Below, piece by piece: positions 11,567 to 21,914 of a stretch of 64,000 nucleotides of DNA. The first letter of the stretch is position 1. The number at the start of each line of letters is the position of its first letter. The notes beneath the pieces were generated by a model, which worked only from the letters and a program-made list of their open reading frames with translations, was not told where the DNA came from and did no database searches. The stretch comes from Hemerocallis citrina (lineage: Eukaryota > Streptophyta > Magnoliopsida > Asparagales > Asphodelaceae). The stretch is taken from assembly GCA_017893485.1 (NCBI GenBank), contig CM030366.1, forward strand, positions 46,994,283 through 47,058,282. Direction: 5' to 3'. The translations under genes were made by a program, and so were the position numbers.

Positions 11567-13018
11567 TCATACAAACAATTCAGGAAATTCCTTCAGCATG
11601 CGATCCTCGGGCTCCCAAGTAGCCTCCTCGAACTGTTGATTCCTCCACAATACCTTGACCATAGGTATCACCTTGCTCCTAAGGACTTTCTCCCTACGAT
11701 CAACGATCTCAACAGGCTGTTCTTTGTAGCTCAAGTTCACCTGTAGATCTTCAGGAACTTCTACTAACTGATGATTCTGATCGGCCACATACTTCCTTAA
11801 TAGCGACACATGAAACACATCATGTACTTGCGCTAACTCCTCAGGAAGTTTCAATCTGTATGCTGTCTTGCCAATCCTCTCCATGATCCTATACGGTCCA
11901 ATATACCTCGGCGCCAACTTGCCTCCCTTACCAAATCTGATCACTCTTTTGGTCGGAGAAACCTTGAGGAAAACTGTATCCCCAACTTCAAATTCCAAAT
12001 CTCTTCGTCGAGTATCAGCATAACTCTTCTGCCGACTCTGAGCTTCAACTAACCTCTGGCGAATCAGCTCAATCTGCTCTGACGTCTGCTGCACGATCTC
12101 AGGACCATACATCTGCCTCTCGCCAACCTCATACCAACAAACAGGTGTCCTGCACCTCCGCCCGTACAAAGCCTCATACGGTGTCATCCCAATACTTGCA
12201 TGGTAACTGTTGTTATAAGCAAACTCAACCAATGCCAAGTATCTCTCCCAACTACCACCGAAGTCCATAACACAAGCTCTCAACATATCTTCCAGCACCC
12301 GATTCACCCTCTCCGTCTGACCATCTGTCTGAGGATGAAATGCTGTACTGAAATCAGTTCTGGTGCCTAAAGCTGCTTGTAGGCTCTTCCAAAACCTCGA
12401 AGTAAACCTTGGATCTCTATCAGAAACAATTGACACAGAAACTCCATGAAGCCTCACAATCTCCCCAATGTACAACTCAGCCAATTTCTCCATTGACCAA
12501 GTAATCTTCATGGCTAGAAAATGTGCCGACTTAGTCAATCGGTCCACAACAACCCAAATCGAGTCATTGCCCTTCGAACTCCTTGGCAAACCTGTGATAA
12601 AGTCCATGCTGACATTTTCCCACTTCCACTCCGGAATGGGTAATGGCTGTAACAAGCCTCCAGGTCTCTGATTCTCTGCCTTGATCTGCTGACAAGTCAG
12701 ACACCTTGCCACAAAATCTGCTATATCCCGCTTCATACCAGACCACCAAAAATGTGGTTTGATGTCCCTGTACATCTTCATGCCTCCTGGATGAACTGAT
12801 AACAATGTACTGTGTGCCTCCTGCAAGATACTCTCTCTCAACTCTGCATTATCTGGAACACACAACCTCTCACCCATCCAAAGAACTCCATCTTGGACAC
12901 GAAACTCCGATAACTTGCCTTCTGAAACCTGCTGCATCATCTTCTGGATCTCTGAATCCGATTTCTGACCTTCCACAATCCTCTCTCTAAAAGACGGCTG
13001 CAGCCTCAACTGAGCCAA
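11567..13018 (-). CDS. pol: chromovirus integrase with chromodomain (3' part of pol)
   Basis: 484 codons. In order: an H-H-C-C zinc-binding region (about residues 65-115, HSTLLSVH then CLTCQQ); the DDE integrase core with MDFITGLP, VSDRDPRF and GQTERVNR carrying the three acidic residues; the GPY/F region (IGPYRIMERIG); and a C-terminal chromodomain (VKVLWRNQ, EATWEPEDRM) that typically steers insertion toward heterochromatin. The frame is the same as the upstream RT frame and is separated from it only by one TGA at 13034-13036. The listed start is simply the first codon after that stop; the protein is naturally made as part of one polyprotein. No catalytic residue looks lost. Confidence 0.93.
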   Translation of the reverse strand: MAQLRLQPSFRERIVEGQKSDSEIQKMMQQVSEGKLSEFRVQDGVLWMGERLCVPDNAELRESILQEAHSTLLSVHPGGMKMYRDIKPHFWWSGMKRDIADFVARCLTCQQIKAENQRPGGLLQPLPIPEWKWENVSMDFITGLPRSSKGNDSIWVVVDRLTKSAHFLAMKITWSMEKLAELYIGEIVRLHGVSVSIVSDRDPRFTSRFWKSLQAALGTRTDFSTAFHPQTDGQTERVNRVLEDMLRACVMDFGGSWERYLALVEFAYNNSYHASIGMTPYEALYGRRCRTPVCWYEVGERQMYGPEIVQQTSEQIELIRQRLVEAQSRQKSYADTRRRDLEFEVGDTVFLKVSPTKRVIRFGKGGKLAPRYIGPYRIMERIGKTAYRLKLPEELAQVHDVFHVSLLRKYVADQNHQLVEVPEDLQVNLSYKEQPVEIVDRREKVLRSKVIPMVKVLWRNQQFEEATWEPEDRMLKEFPELFV

Positions 13019-13033
13019 AGATGCCCCTAAACC

Positions 13034-14845
13034 TCACAGTACCACCTCGATACCTGCCTGATCGATCTCTGCTGTCAACTCCCTTCGAGTAGTGATCAAT
13101 CTCGATAAACTACTCTTCCTGCTAAGTCCATCAGCCACTACATTCGCCTTGCCCGGATGATACTTGATCTCAGGACGAATGTCTTCCAATACCTCCAACC
13201 ACCTTCTCTGCCGGAGATTCAAATCCCTCTGCTGATAAATATACTTCAGGCTCTTGTGGTCAGTGTACATGTTGACCTTCTCACCATAAACATAATGCCT
13301 CCAGAGCTTCAAGGCATAGATGATAGCTGCTAGCTCCAAATCATGCGTTGGATAATTCTTCTCATGCGGACGCAACTGCCTCGAACCATAAGCAATGACC
13401 TTGCCTTCCTGCATCAAGACACAACCCAAACCTCTGAGAGATGCATCACTGTAGATATCATAATCTTTCCCAGCTTGCGGCAATGCCAATATAGGTGCAG
13501 TAGTCAGCCTTTCCTTTAACTCAAGGAAACTCTCCTCGCACTTATCTGTCCATACAAACGCCACATTCTTCCGGGTCAAACCTGTCATCGGAACTGCAAT
13601 CTGAGAATACCCCTGAATAAACCTCCTGTAGTACCCAGCTAAACCCAAGAAGCTTCTGACTTCCTTCACTGACGTCGGCCTGGGCCAATTCTTCACTGCT
13701 TCCACTTTCTGAGGATCAGTAGCCACTCCCTCCTTAGAAAGGATATGGCCAAGGAAAGCTACCTCAGACTTCCAGAATTCACACTTCGACAATTTGGCAT
13801 ACAAACTGTGCTCCTGCAATGCCTGTAACACCGCTGTCAAGTGCGTCGAATGATCCTCTTCCGACTTCGAATATACCAAGATATCATCGATGAAGACCAC
13901 TACGAAGGAATCAATGAACGGTCTCAACACCCGATTCATCATATCCATGAACACTGCTGGCGCATTCGTCAACCCGAATGGCATCACCAAAAACTCATAC
14001 AGCCCATGACGAGTCCTGAATGCTGTCTTACTCACATCTTCTTCCTTGACTCGCACCTGATGATACCCTGACCTCAGATCAATCTTCGAAAACACCGTTG
14101 CTCCTCGAAGCCTGTCGAACAAATCGTCAATCCGCGGCAGTGGGTACTTGTTCTGAATAGTCACCCTATTCAACTCCCGATAGTCAATGCACATCCTCAT
14201 CGACCCATCCTTCTTCTTGACCAACAACACTGGCGCTCCCCACGGAGAAGAACTCGGTCTGATAAGCCCTTTGCTCAAAAGCTCCTCAATCTGCTTCTTC
14301 ACTTCATCTTGCTCTACAGGTGCCATCCTGTATGGAGCCTTGGAAATCGGCGCGCTTCCCGGCTGAACATTGATGCAAAACTCTACATCTCTCTGCGGCG
14401 GTAATCTTGGAAAATCATCCAAGAACACCTGAGGAAAATTTCGAACAACCGGAATGCCCTTGACTTCATTCGAGATTGCCATCTTTGATACCATTGCAGC
14501 CACCTTTGGGATCTTCTTCTTCCCTTGGAAAGTTACTGCAGGTCCACCTGGTGCTTTCACCAACACCTCCTTTTGCTTGCAGTCAATTGTGGCATCATTT
14601 ATAGCCATCCAATCGATGCCTACAATGACATCCACTCCCAACACTTGCAGTTCGATCAAGTCGATGCTGAACATCCTTCCACCAATCTCGATATCACAGC
14701 CCTCGTAATATCGATCCGCTACTAGCTCTTCACTTGACTGCGTTACCACCGACAAAACCCTGCCTGGAAATAACTTAGGTTCCAAACCTAAGATCTTTGC
14801 AAAACTTGGCGATACAAATGTATGCGATGAACCAGTGTCAAACAA
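13034..14845 (-). CDS. pol: chromovirus protease, reverse transcriptase and RNase H (5' part of pol)
   Basis: 603 codons. The aspartic protease opens the frame ([11 protein letters not shown], catalytic D-T-G). The RT spans about residues 185-400, with [17 protein letters not shown], the [10 protein letters not shown] catalytic motif (IDD) and PFGLTNAP. RNase H follows ([30 protein letters not shown], TDHKSL), ending in a region linking to integrase (NVVADGLSR). It reverse-transcribes element RNA in the cytoplasmic particle. The true frame extends a few codons upstream (reading AKVLFDTG) to the gag junction. A TGA at 13034-13036 interrupts what is otherwise one open frame into integrase. Confidence 0.95.
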   Translation of the reverse strand: MFDTGSSHTFVSPSFAKILGLEPKLFPGRVLSVVTQSSEELVADRYYEGCDIEIGGRMFSIDLIELQVLGVDVIVGIDWMAINDATIDCKQKEVLVKAPGGPAVTFQGKKKIPKVAAMVSKMAISNEVKGIPVVRNFPQVFLDDFPRLPPQRDVEFCINVQPGSAPISKAPYRMAPVEQDEVKKQIEELLSKGLIRPSSSPWGAPVLLVKKKDGSMRMCIDYRELNRVTIQNKYPLPRIDDLFDRLRGATVFSKIDLRSGYHQVRVKEEDVSKTAFRTRHGLYEFLVMPFGLTNAPAVFMDMMNRVLRPFIDSFVVVFIDDILVYSKSEEDHSTHLTAVLQALQEHSLYAKLSKCEFWKSEVAFLGHILSKEGVATDPQKVEAVKNWPRPTSVKEVRSFLGLAGYYRRFIQGYSQIAVPMTGLTRKNVAFVWTDKCEESFLELKERLTTAPILALPQAGKDYDIYSDASLRGLGCVLMQEGKVIAYGSRQLRPHEKNYPTHDLELAAIIYALKLWRHYVYGEKVNMYTDHKSLKYIYQQRDLNLRQRRWLEVLEDIRPEIKYHPGKANVVADGLSRKSSLSRLITTRRELTAEIDQAGIEVVL

Positions 14846-14879
14846 AACCTTTGCTTTAATTCATTTATTAAAACAACTC

Positions 14880-14980
14880 CTGTTACAATAAGAATGATAC
14901 TCAATCTTAAATTGTTTCTGAAATAAAAGTTTTATTCATTACACTGATTCATAATGAAAGAAATCAAAATTCCTGCATAC
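14880..14980 (-). other. possible intron or insertion at the gag-protease junction
   Basis: Between the last recognisable gag codons (…DVIQG) and the protease (KAKVLFDTG) lies an AT-rich stretch that starts GTATGC and ends TTGTAACAG on the minus strand: a plausible 101-base GT-AG intron. Removing it would bring gag to within one base of the protease frame, reading VVLIN before the protease. It contains the gag stop. Alternative: a small deletion-insertion scar. Related plant chromoviruses usually have gag and pol in one frame. Confidence 0.35.
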
Positions 14981-16057
14981 CCTGTATTACATCTTCCGAG
15001 TTTCTCGCATCCTCCTCGGTCAATGCAAATACTCGCCCTTGCCTCTTTGGGACTTTGCTTCCACCCGAACCATCTTCCTTCAATTTTGGACAACGGAGCT
15101 TGGAATGTCCAGTCTGCCCACACTGAGAACAGATATGCTCTACCAACTTCGGACATGATGACCTGTAATGTCCTACCTCCTTGCAGTAGTAACAGGTCAC
15201 TCCCTGAGCTGCAGGTGCCTTCTGCACCGATCCACTGAACTTTGCCTGCTTCGCGGGGAATCCCTTCCCACTCTGGCCTGATGCTGGCCTCTTATTCCGG
15301 TTCCATGTATCCTGCTTCTTCTGAAATAGGTCCATATCCTCCTCAGTCATTGCTGCTCTTCTGACCAGCTTGTCAAATCTTCTAATACCCAACGGAACCA
15401 TCCTTGACCTCAAGTTCGGCCTCAAGCCCTGCTCAAACTTTTTGGCCTTCTTTGCTTCATCCATGACCAGCTCTGGTGCATACCTCGAAAGCTGAGCAAA
15501 CTTCGTCTCATATTCCCGAACAGTCATGCTGCCCTGCTGAAGGTTCATGAACTCGGTCGCCTTCTTCTCTTGTACATCTAGAGGAAAGAAGCGATATCTG
15601 AACTCCTCCAGAAAAGCTTCCCATGTCTGCTGCTGATCTCCCAAATTCCTCTTCAGCGATTCCCACCTAACACCAGCATCTTTCTCGAGCTGCATCGAAG
15701 CTAACTTCACCTTGCTAGCTGCCGGAGTCTCTGACACCTCGAAAATCATCTCCATCTTCCTAATCCAGTCATCTGCTGTTGGATCAGCTTGCCCCTCAAA
15801 GACTGGAGGCCTCATCCTCTTAAAGGATTCAATCTGCTTGATAGGGTCGGCATTCACCAACCCATGTCCAGCTCCATGATTGGCGGTGGATTCTACTGCT
15901 GCTGAGCTTGCTGCTGTTGCGCCACGTTGAATGCCATCAACGTATTCAGTGTTTGATACACCTTGGCGAATTCAGCCTCTAGGTCAATCCCCGTTCCTCG
16001 AGAACTACCTGATCCATCCTCATTGTTGCCACCATTTCTACCTCTGGGTGCAACCAT
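14964..16057 (-). pseudogene. gag: chromovirus gag (capsid-nucleocapsid), start region broken
   Basis: The likely start is ATG at 16055-16057, giving MVAPRGRNGG and a Q-rich stretch. A TAG at 15893-15895 follows the Q-run, and a one-base loss about 25 bases later moves the frame, after which it is open from 15860 to 14964 (298 codons). That part holds the retrotransposon gag capsid domain (about residues 15-180, with WESLKRNL and FRYRFFP) and two CCHC zinc knuckles (CYYCKEVGHYRSSC and CSQCGQTGHSKLRC) for RNA binding. It forms the virus-like particle that packages element RNA. The two lesions make this copy's gag probably non-functional, although an internal start is conceivable. Confidence 0.88.
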
Positions 16058-16288
16058 TTTGAATACTGCAAAACGAGGGTAAAGTTAGAGTAACACACAC
16101 AATTCAAACTCATATCAATGCCCTATGGCAAAACCATAACCATATCTCAAACCATAATTTCAAACCAAACATCATATTTTAACTCTATGTGATACTCACA
16201 CTCTGATGTCCACACCTAGGTACTCACTCTCTAGTGTCCACACCTAGGTTGGTTTTCTTACTATGTCTATTATTACCATTGAAGCAGA

Positions 16289-16300
16289 GCTCTGATACCA
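16289..16300 (-). promoter_or_regulatory. primer-binding site (initiator Met tRNA)
   Basis: On the minus strand TGGTATCAGAGC begins five bases after the end of the 5' LTR. It is complementary to the 3' end of plant initiator methionine tRNA, the usual minus-strand primer for Ty3 chromoviruses. It proves that the right-hand LTR is the 5' one. Confidence 0.9.
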
Positions 16301-17545
16301 ATCTCTGTAGCGCCCCGAATTTCTAATATGAGAGCTTAGAAAATACGTGGCACATTCCCAGTGATCCACTTCAATATAACAATAAACACAACCAAACACC
16401 ACTAGAATTTTCAACATTTATTACAACCAAACTTTTACATATCACAGCGGAAGACTAAACAACTCAAAATTAGCTCAACATGACTTTACAACTCAACACT
16501 GAACACTAAATAGTCCATTTATCCAAAAGCTACTAACTCAAGCATCCATTCTCCAACTCTAGGCAATAACCTGCAACAAGTGAGGCTAGAGTTGAACCCT
16601 AACCCCCAAACTAAAGGGGTCAGCCATAAATGGTGTGAGTGGCATAAAAATCAAATAGCAATATAAATGAACTTAAATCATAGCATCCAACCAATAATAA
16701 CCAAAGGTGTAAAGTGTGAAATAGCAAGAAATGTAAACAACAAGTGATGTCCAAAACCAAAAGTCAAGTGTGAAAAGCAGGAAATCCAAATGCAGAAAAG
16801 TGAGTCAAGAAAACATGATGACTAAATGCTGACAACGATGACTACTAAGAGATGAAGATAAACTATGATAATTTGCCCATGCTTGATCATTCAGGAGATA
16901 GATCCCACATCTCAGGTATTTCCCTGGATAATTCAGGAGATCTTCCCACATCTAAACACAGTCTCATCATCACAAGAATACCACAAAAGCGTCGCTTCGA
17001 CCTTGATAATTCAGGAGTTCAATCCCACATCTCAAGATAATTACTTGGATAATTCAGGAGATAAACCTCACATCTCAGGTTAACTACCTGGATAATTCAG
17101 GAGATAAATCCCACCTCTCAAGTTAACTACTTGGATAATTCAGGAGATTAAGTCTCACATCTAAAGCCTTACTGAGGTGCATAACTCATGTTCCCATTCG
17201 TCATGACTTTACTAATGCCTGTCCTTATTAATTTGGGTTACTGAAACAAAATCTCCTAGAGTAGTGTACCCTACCGGACTAAAAATTTGAATAACTGAAA
17301 ATTTGCCTCAATGGGCCTCAACAAATAACTCAACAAATATCTCAACACCGGTATACTAGGGTCACGTACCTCTAGAGACTCAGAAACAAATATCTGAACA
17401 AATTCCCACTAACCAAGTGGCTCAACTGAATATCTCCAAAATCATATTCTTAAAGAATATCTCAAAACAAATTACTGAACTGAATAACTTAAATTCCAAT
17501 ACCGAACTGAATAACCAACAATCAAATACGAAGATCCTTCAGGAC

Positions 17546-17874
17546 CAGTCGACTCATGCTGAGGTAAGTCGACTGTCCAGAGGACAATTTTCCAACATTT
17601 TACAAAAATAAACTAAGGCATAATCAGTCGTCTGGGAAGTCATCGGTCGACTGCCCCGAGACAAATACAAATAATTCTCATCAAAATATTTTAAGTATAT
17701 AAAAGTCGACTGAAAGGTTCATAGGTCGACTGTCCCGAAAGGACTGAACAAATTTACAAACAGCAGACCAGTCGACTGACACAGTCTAAGTCGACTGTCC
17801 CGAACAATTCTCAAAGACTGAACGTACAGCAGCGGGCTCGTACCAGTCGACTGCTCCGTAGGTAAGTCGACTGT
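17546..17874. repeat. cluster of paired GTCGAC palindromes in the 5' LTR
   Basis: Copy of the 9884-10212 cluster, offset by 7,662 bases. All nine exact hexamers and the pair spacings are kept. Two of the LTR-to-LTR differences fall in or beside it (CATGTTGAGG/CATGCTGAGG; GAAAGTAC/GAACGTAC), neither inside a hexamer. Confidence 0.9.
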
Positions 17875-18548
17875 CGGCCTACAGTTTTCCAAAATAGGTC
17901 TGGATACAAAATCAACTGAAGATTTCTAAAGAATCATGGTTCATTATTTATCAAACAATAGTTCATACACAAGCCAAAGATAACTCTCAAATAATCTCCA
18001 ATACGATTGCATTACTCATCAATCAATTCCTCAAATCTCAACTTCTCAAGATCTAAACCACAAATCTTCCATTAGGGTTTCTCAACAAAACTTCTTCCTC
18101 AAATCCTAATTAAATCTGATCTAACAATCATAAGATTTCGATGTCTAGCATCCGATCACAATATAATCAGTTCTCAACATGATTTCCAACAATACGATTC
18201 CATAGATCAGAATTTCCTCAACAATTCTCGATAGTTCTCATATATAGTCCGAACATCAATAAGTATGCTCATCATCCATATCCAATTAAAAGATCCATAT
18301 CATACATACAATGAGACAAACAAATAGTATCATACCGATGCCCAAACAAAGTGTAACAAAGATCTTACGTCATTCATCAATCAAACAATCAAACCAAACA
18401 AACAAAACAAAACAAACCACTCACCTTGTTTTGAAGAAAAATCCACAAAAAGCTCTTCTCCTTGCTAGATCCAAAAGTCTCTTCTTGCTCCTCAAACAAA
18501 ATCTCAAAAATCTGAATATTCTCTCAATGACGGCTGGGAATAAAAATT

Positions 18549-18557
18549 CCTTATATG
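18549..18557 (-). promoter_or_regulatory. probable TATA box of the chromovirus promoter
   Basis: CATATAAGG on the minus strand about 460 bases into the 5' LTR, followed by a purine-rich leader. This is the copy placed to drive full-length element RNA. No other TATA-like motif in the LTR has a comparable downstream leader. Confidence 0.45.
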
Positions 18558-21039
18558 CCGGATAATATATTAGGGTTTTACCACACTTTGCAAAACAATC
18601 CTTTCAAGAACACAACTTTCATATATATCCATTATTCTTGTAAATTCAATAAAACTCCTTTAAATTAGGATCTAATAGAAAATATATTTCTAAACTTCAG
18701 CCAATACTGCTCAAAACGTTCAGAATACCGATTTTGCATTTCAATCCTTGAAAATGTCAATTTTGCAAATAAGTCCTTCTTTTCTCAAAAATTGCAAATA
18801 GTATCAATTAATTTCAGAAAAATCTGGAAAAATACTACATAAATCCTAAATAATAAATAATGATTTTTCATAAAGAAGTCTTAATTTCCAAACTTCTAAA
18901 AAGTCATTTGCACGTGTACAAAAGATAGATTTCTTAGAAAATATTAATTAAATCTCCAAAAAATCATTTAAATTCATTTTCAAATATTTAAAATAATATT
19001 TGAAAATATGGGGTTCTACATAAAGAGCCTCCGTTAACTATTAAGTCCAAACCCAGTCACTGTTATGAAATAAAAAGCTATACTTTTGTTCGATCATTCT
19101 GTTATTCGATTATTTTCACAAAACTCGATTTTTCACTTGATCTAATCTTTTATTAGACTACAGTTATTTTATCTAAAGTGAGTTTTACTTTCTAACAGTA
19201 ACTCACAATTTAAAAATTGATATTTTAGACAATATATCTAAATTTCAAATTATTCCTTCTCTTTTATGAACATAAAATTTCATTTTTTCAATTTAATCAA
19301 AAGTGGTAATTTGTATTCTTACAAACAATTTGAATGGATCTATGTGTACCAATTTAACTACAAAAAATCATTTTTACTATAAAGAAAGTCTCTACAATTA
19401 TTTTTACAATTACATGTTTCTACATTTGTAAATTAACATGCATATGGCAAATACTCCTCATTTCTCTTTCTCATTTCCAAACAACATGAAGGCAATTAGT
19501 TTCTCAATCAATAGCAAAAATTTCTACAATTTGGCACACATAATTGCATGAATTTGTTCTCTAATTATCACTACTCATTAATTATTTCTAGCATGCATGT
19601 CTCATATTTTAGAAAGCACAAGATCACTCACATTACATCATTTTGATCTACATTACTCATGTCATATTTTAACATGCTTAACCTATGAATTAGAATGCAT
19701 AAAGACAACCCACCTCTAATGAAGAATAAACAACCAAGAATGATGGAACAAGTCCTAGCTCCTAGCTCCAACAAGCAACTCCTTGTCCTTCTCCTCCTAG
19801 CAAGAGCTCTCTAACAAGCCCCCAATGTACAGGAACAGTCTCTTTATTTCTTTCTATTTCCTCTCTTTAATTTGTTTATTTTAGGTGTGAAATGTGAAGA
19901 AGAATGAGGTGTATTTATAGTACAAAGTGAAGGGCTAAAATGCAAATTTCTCCACCTAATAAATTACTCAACTCTTCACTTTCCTAACTCCTCCTACTCT
20001 TCATCTCTCCTAACCCCCATAACCCCCAACCCTTCTCTCTTCCACTACCCAAAAACCGGCCACTCTCCCCTCCATCTACACGTGCACGTGTTGTGCACTA
20101 GTGCACACACATACACAAAATTTACTACAATTCCTATAGTTCTAAAATGTGTATTAAAAGTTGTTACATGTCTTGTGTGAGTCCATGCACAACTTAAAAA
20201 TAGATTTAATTAATGAGCTTGTCTTGTGGGCTTGTTTTTTAATTAATTAATTAATTAGTCTAGTGGGCTAGAATCCATTTTTAGGTCCATGAGTTTAATA
20301 AAAGGCTAAATAAAAGACTTATGTATGCTAAAATAGTAAATGAGAGTAAGAAAAATAAAGATGTGAAAATTAGCACGTGCATCATACGTGCAAAAATTGA
20401 AAAATGCATTTTTTTATTAAAAATAAAAATATGGGATGTTACAATGGGTGAGCGATTCTCAAGAATTATCGGGGCGGTACTAGATACTCACATGATATCT
20501 AAACCTTACATTAGTCACCGTAGTAGGATTTTATAGCGAGGGATTGAACCTTATATTGAGGAGTATGTTAAGGGCTTGCCCTCGGACCTATGTAGTATGT
20601 GATGCATAGAATCCGAACAAGTGTGCATTAGTGCATCGTAAGTATGAATGTCTGCATTAGGCATGATGTCATATCATACACTGACATGTTCAGGATACTC
20701 ACTTTTCACACTTTGTTTTGCATTCAAGTTTGTGTTTGCTAAAGTAAGAAAATAGCTGTATTATAGCATTGCATCAGTTGTATGCAACTGACGTGCTCAC
20801 AGTTTTCAAGTGCAGGACTTTTATTAGCGAAAGATGCAAAGATGAGTTGATATGGATGATTACTTCCAGATTAAATTTTTTGAATGTCAAGTTGTATATT
20901 TTATGTAACTTCCGTTGTGTATTTGTAACAGACAATGTGTAATGAAAAATTTTTAATTCCTTGTAAATTAGTACGAAATTGAAGTAAAGGTCCTGTTTTT
21001 GCTACGAATTACCTGTGTTTGAAATTTAGGGGCATTACA

Positions 21040-21914
21040 CTATTGGAGTAGGGTTCCTTCCCCTCAGAGGAGGATTTCTTTTGTGTCTTGACTCTGGGGA
21101 GAGGGCCCCCCTGTGTCTTCTTGGTGTGATGGATGGGGGAGACCGTCCCTTACTCGCAGTCTGCTTGAGCGACCCCAACGTTCAGACTCTTGTTGTTTGG
21201 AGGTTATGAGATGACGGAGGTCTTGCGGTGGTTACGGCGCTTCAGGGGGCACCGTGGAGGGTGTGGAGGTGTAGACTGACCCCTTTTTCTCTCCAATCTG
21301 TTGTGCAGAGTGCTGACTTCTTCGGGAGTCCCCCGGTGGAGCCTCTCTGGAGGGAAGCTGGGTAGGCTGTTCTGGATGAGGAGGTTAATCCAGTTGAAGG
21401 GTAGGAGGGATGTCCTCATAAGAAGGAGGTGGAGGAAGATGGTTAGCTCGTTGGCTTGAGGCCGTCGACTTCCCTTTCCTCTTTGGAAGCATGGCTGAAA
21501 ACTATTTTTACCAGCGAAGTTTGGTCAGATTATTTTTTCTGTTCCAACAGAAGACATCAATCTGTTGTGTATTTCTGTGTGAGAGCAAACAGATGATATG
21601 AGTTCTTTTTTTTTAATTTTAAAAAGTTGACCTTCTTGACTTTCGTCGGTATTGACTGGTTTCAAATGATGTTGACTTTTGAATCTAATTTGTTTGCACC
21701 GTTGGATCTGATCTTGGTGGTGATGATCGCTCCGATTGACCTGCAAAAGTCTGAAACACCAGGGTTGATCCCGGTGATAGACCCTCCGACGTTCAACTCA
21801 GAACTCAAGAATAATATGAGAGGTTTTGTTGGCAAAATACTGATTACCTGTTTCTGGTGGAGTTAGGGGGGTATTTATAGTCGCATTTGGTCAGTTTCAA
21901 GATAATGATTTATC
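21040..21914 (-). pseudogene. remnant of an LTR retroelement leader and gag-like frame
   Basis: Read on the minus strand, a TATA box near 21876 is followed by a leader, then an ATG at 21492 opening MLPKRKGKSTASSQRANH and a proline-rich stretch, which stops after about 35 codons. A second frame continues at 21419-21204. The block abuts LTR C at 21039. The layout (promoter, leader, basic gag-like start) suggests the 5' part of a retroelement, but I do not recognise the family and the protein is too short and broken to name. The promoter half continues at 25540-25911 on the other side of the hAT insertion. Confidence 0.4.
21871..21880 (-). promoter_or_regulatory. TATA box of the retroelement remnant
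   Basis: CTATAAATAC on the minus strand, followed by CCCCCCTAACTCC and a leader. It lies just inside the hAT insertion site, which has separated it from its upstream sequence. Confidence 0.5.

Larger units (their letters stand above)
8644..19020 (-). mobile_element. near-complete Ty3/gypsy chromovirus (Tekay/Del-like)
   Basis: A 10,377-base element with 2.7-kb LTRs at both ends (8644-11359 and 16306-19020), flanked by the perfect duplication TAAAG at 8639-8643 and 19021-19025. In transcription order on the minus strand: 5' LTR, primer-binding site matching initiator Met tRNA, gag, protease-RT-RNase H, integrase with C-terminal chromodomain, polypurine tract, 3' LTR. Domain order is Ty3/gypsy. 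The chromodomain and LTR length point to the Tekay/Del clade. The two LTRs differ by about 15 substitutions and one 1-base indel by eye, so insertion was recent. Coding damage is light: a stop and a frameshift near the gag start, an ambiguous gag-protease junction, and one in-frame TGA in pol. Confidence 0.95.
16306..19020 (-). repeat. 5' LTR of the chromovirus
   Basis: 2,715 bases. On the minus strand it starts TGTAGAACCCC (19020) and ends GGGGCGCTACA (16306). It carries the promoter and leader. About 15 substitutions separate it from the 3' LTR over the whole length by eye, including T/C at the minisatellite (CGCCTCG versus CGCTTCG) and A/C near 17822. Confidence 0.95.
6823..20443 (-). mobile_element. 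solo LTR (family B') split by a chromovirus
   Basis: On the minus strand it starts TGTAACATCCC (20443) and ends GAATTCGGGGAGTTACA (6823). It is bounded by the 5-base duplication ATGGG at 6818-6822 and 20444-20448. Its own sequence is 6823-8643 plus 19026-20443, 3,239 bases. There is no internal region beyond the later insertion, so it is a solo LTR left by recombination. The end nearest 6823 aligns well with the last 500 bases of the solo LTR at 59997-63381. A TATA-like ATAAATAC lies near 19910 (reverse strand). No gene is present in its own sequence. Confidence 0.88.
2375..21039 (+). mobile_element. 3' LTR of Ty3 element C, interrupted by nested insertions
   Basis: The LTR starts TGTAACACC and ends GGGGCATTACA. 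Its own sequence is 2375-3362, 5013-6822 and 20449-21039, about 3.39 kb in all. The gaps are a retroposon (3363-4995) and a solo LTR carrying a chromovirus (6823-20443), each flanked by duplicated LTR sequence, so the three pieces join cleanly. The first 290 bases match 42047-42334 in inverted orientation, which confirms the 5' edge. The last 500 bases match the ends of the solo LTRs at 6823 and 59997. The region 5013-6417 is AT-rich with no gene. The upstream polypurine tract makes it a 3' LTR. The 5' partner lies outside the window, so its TSD (possibly CTATT at 21040) cannot be tested. Confidence 0.82.
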
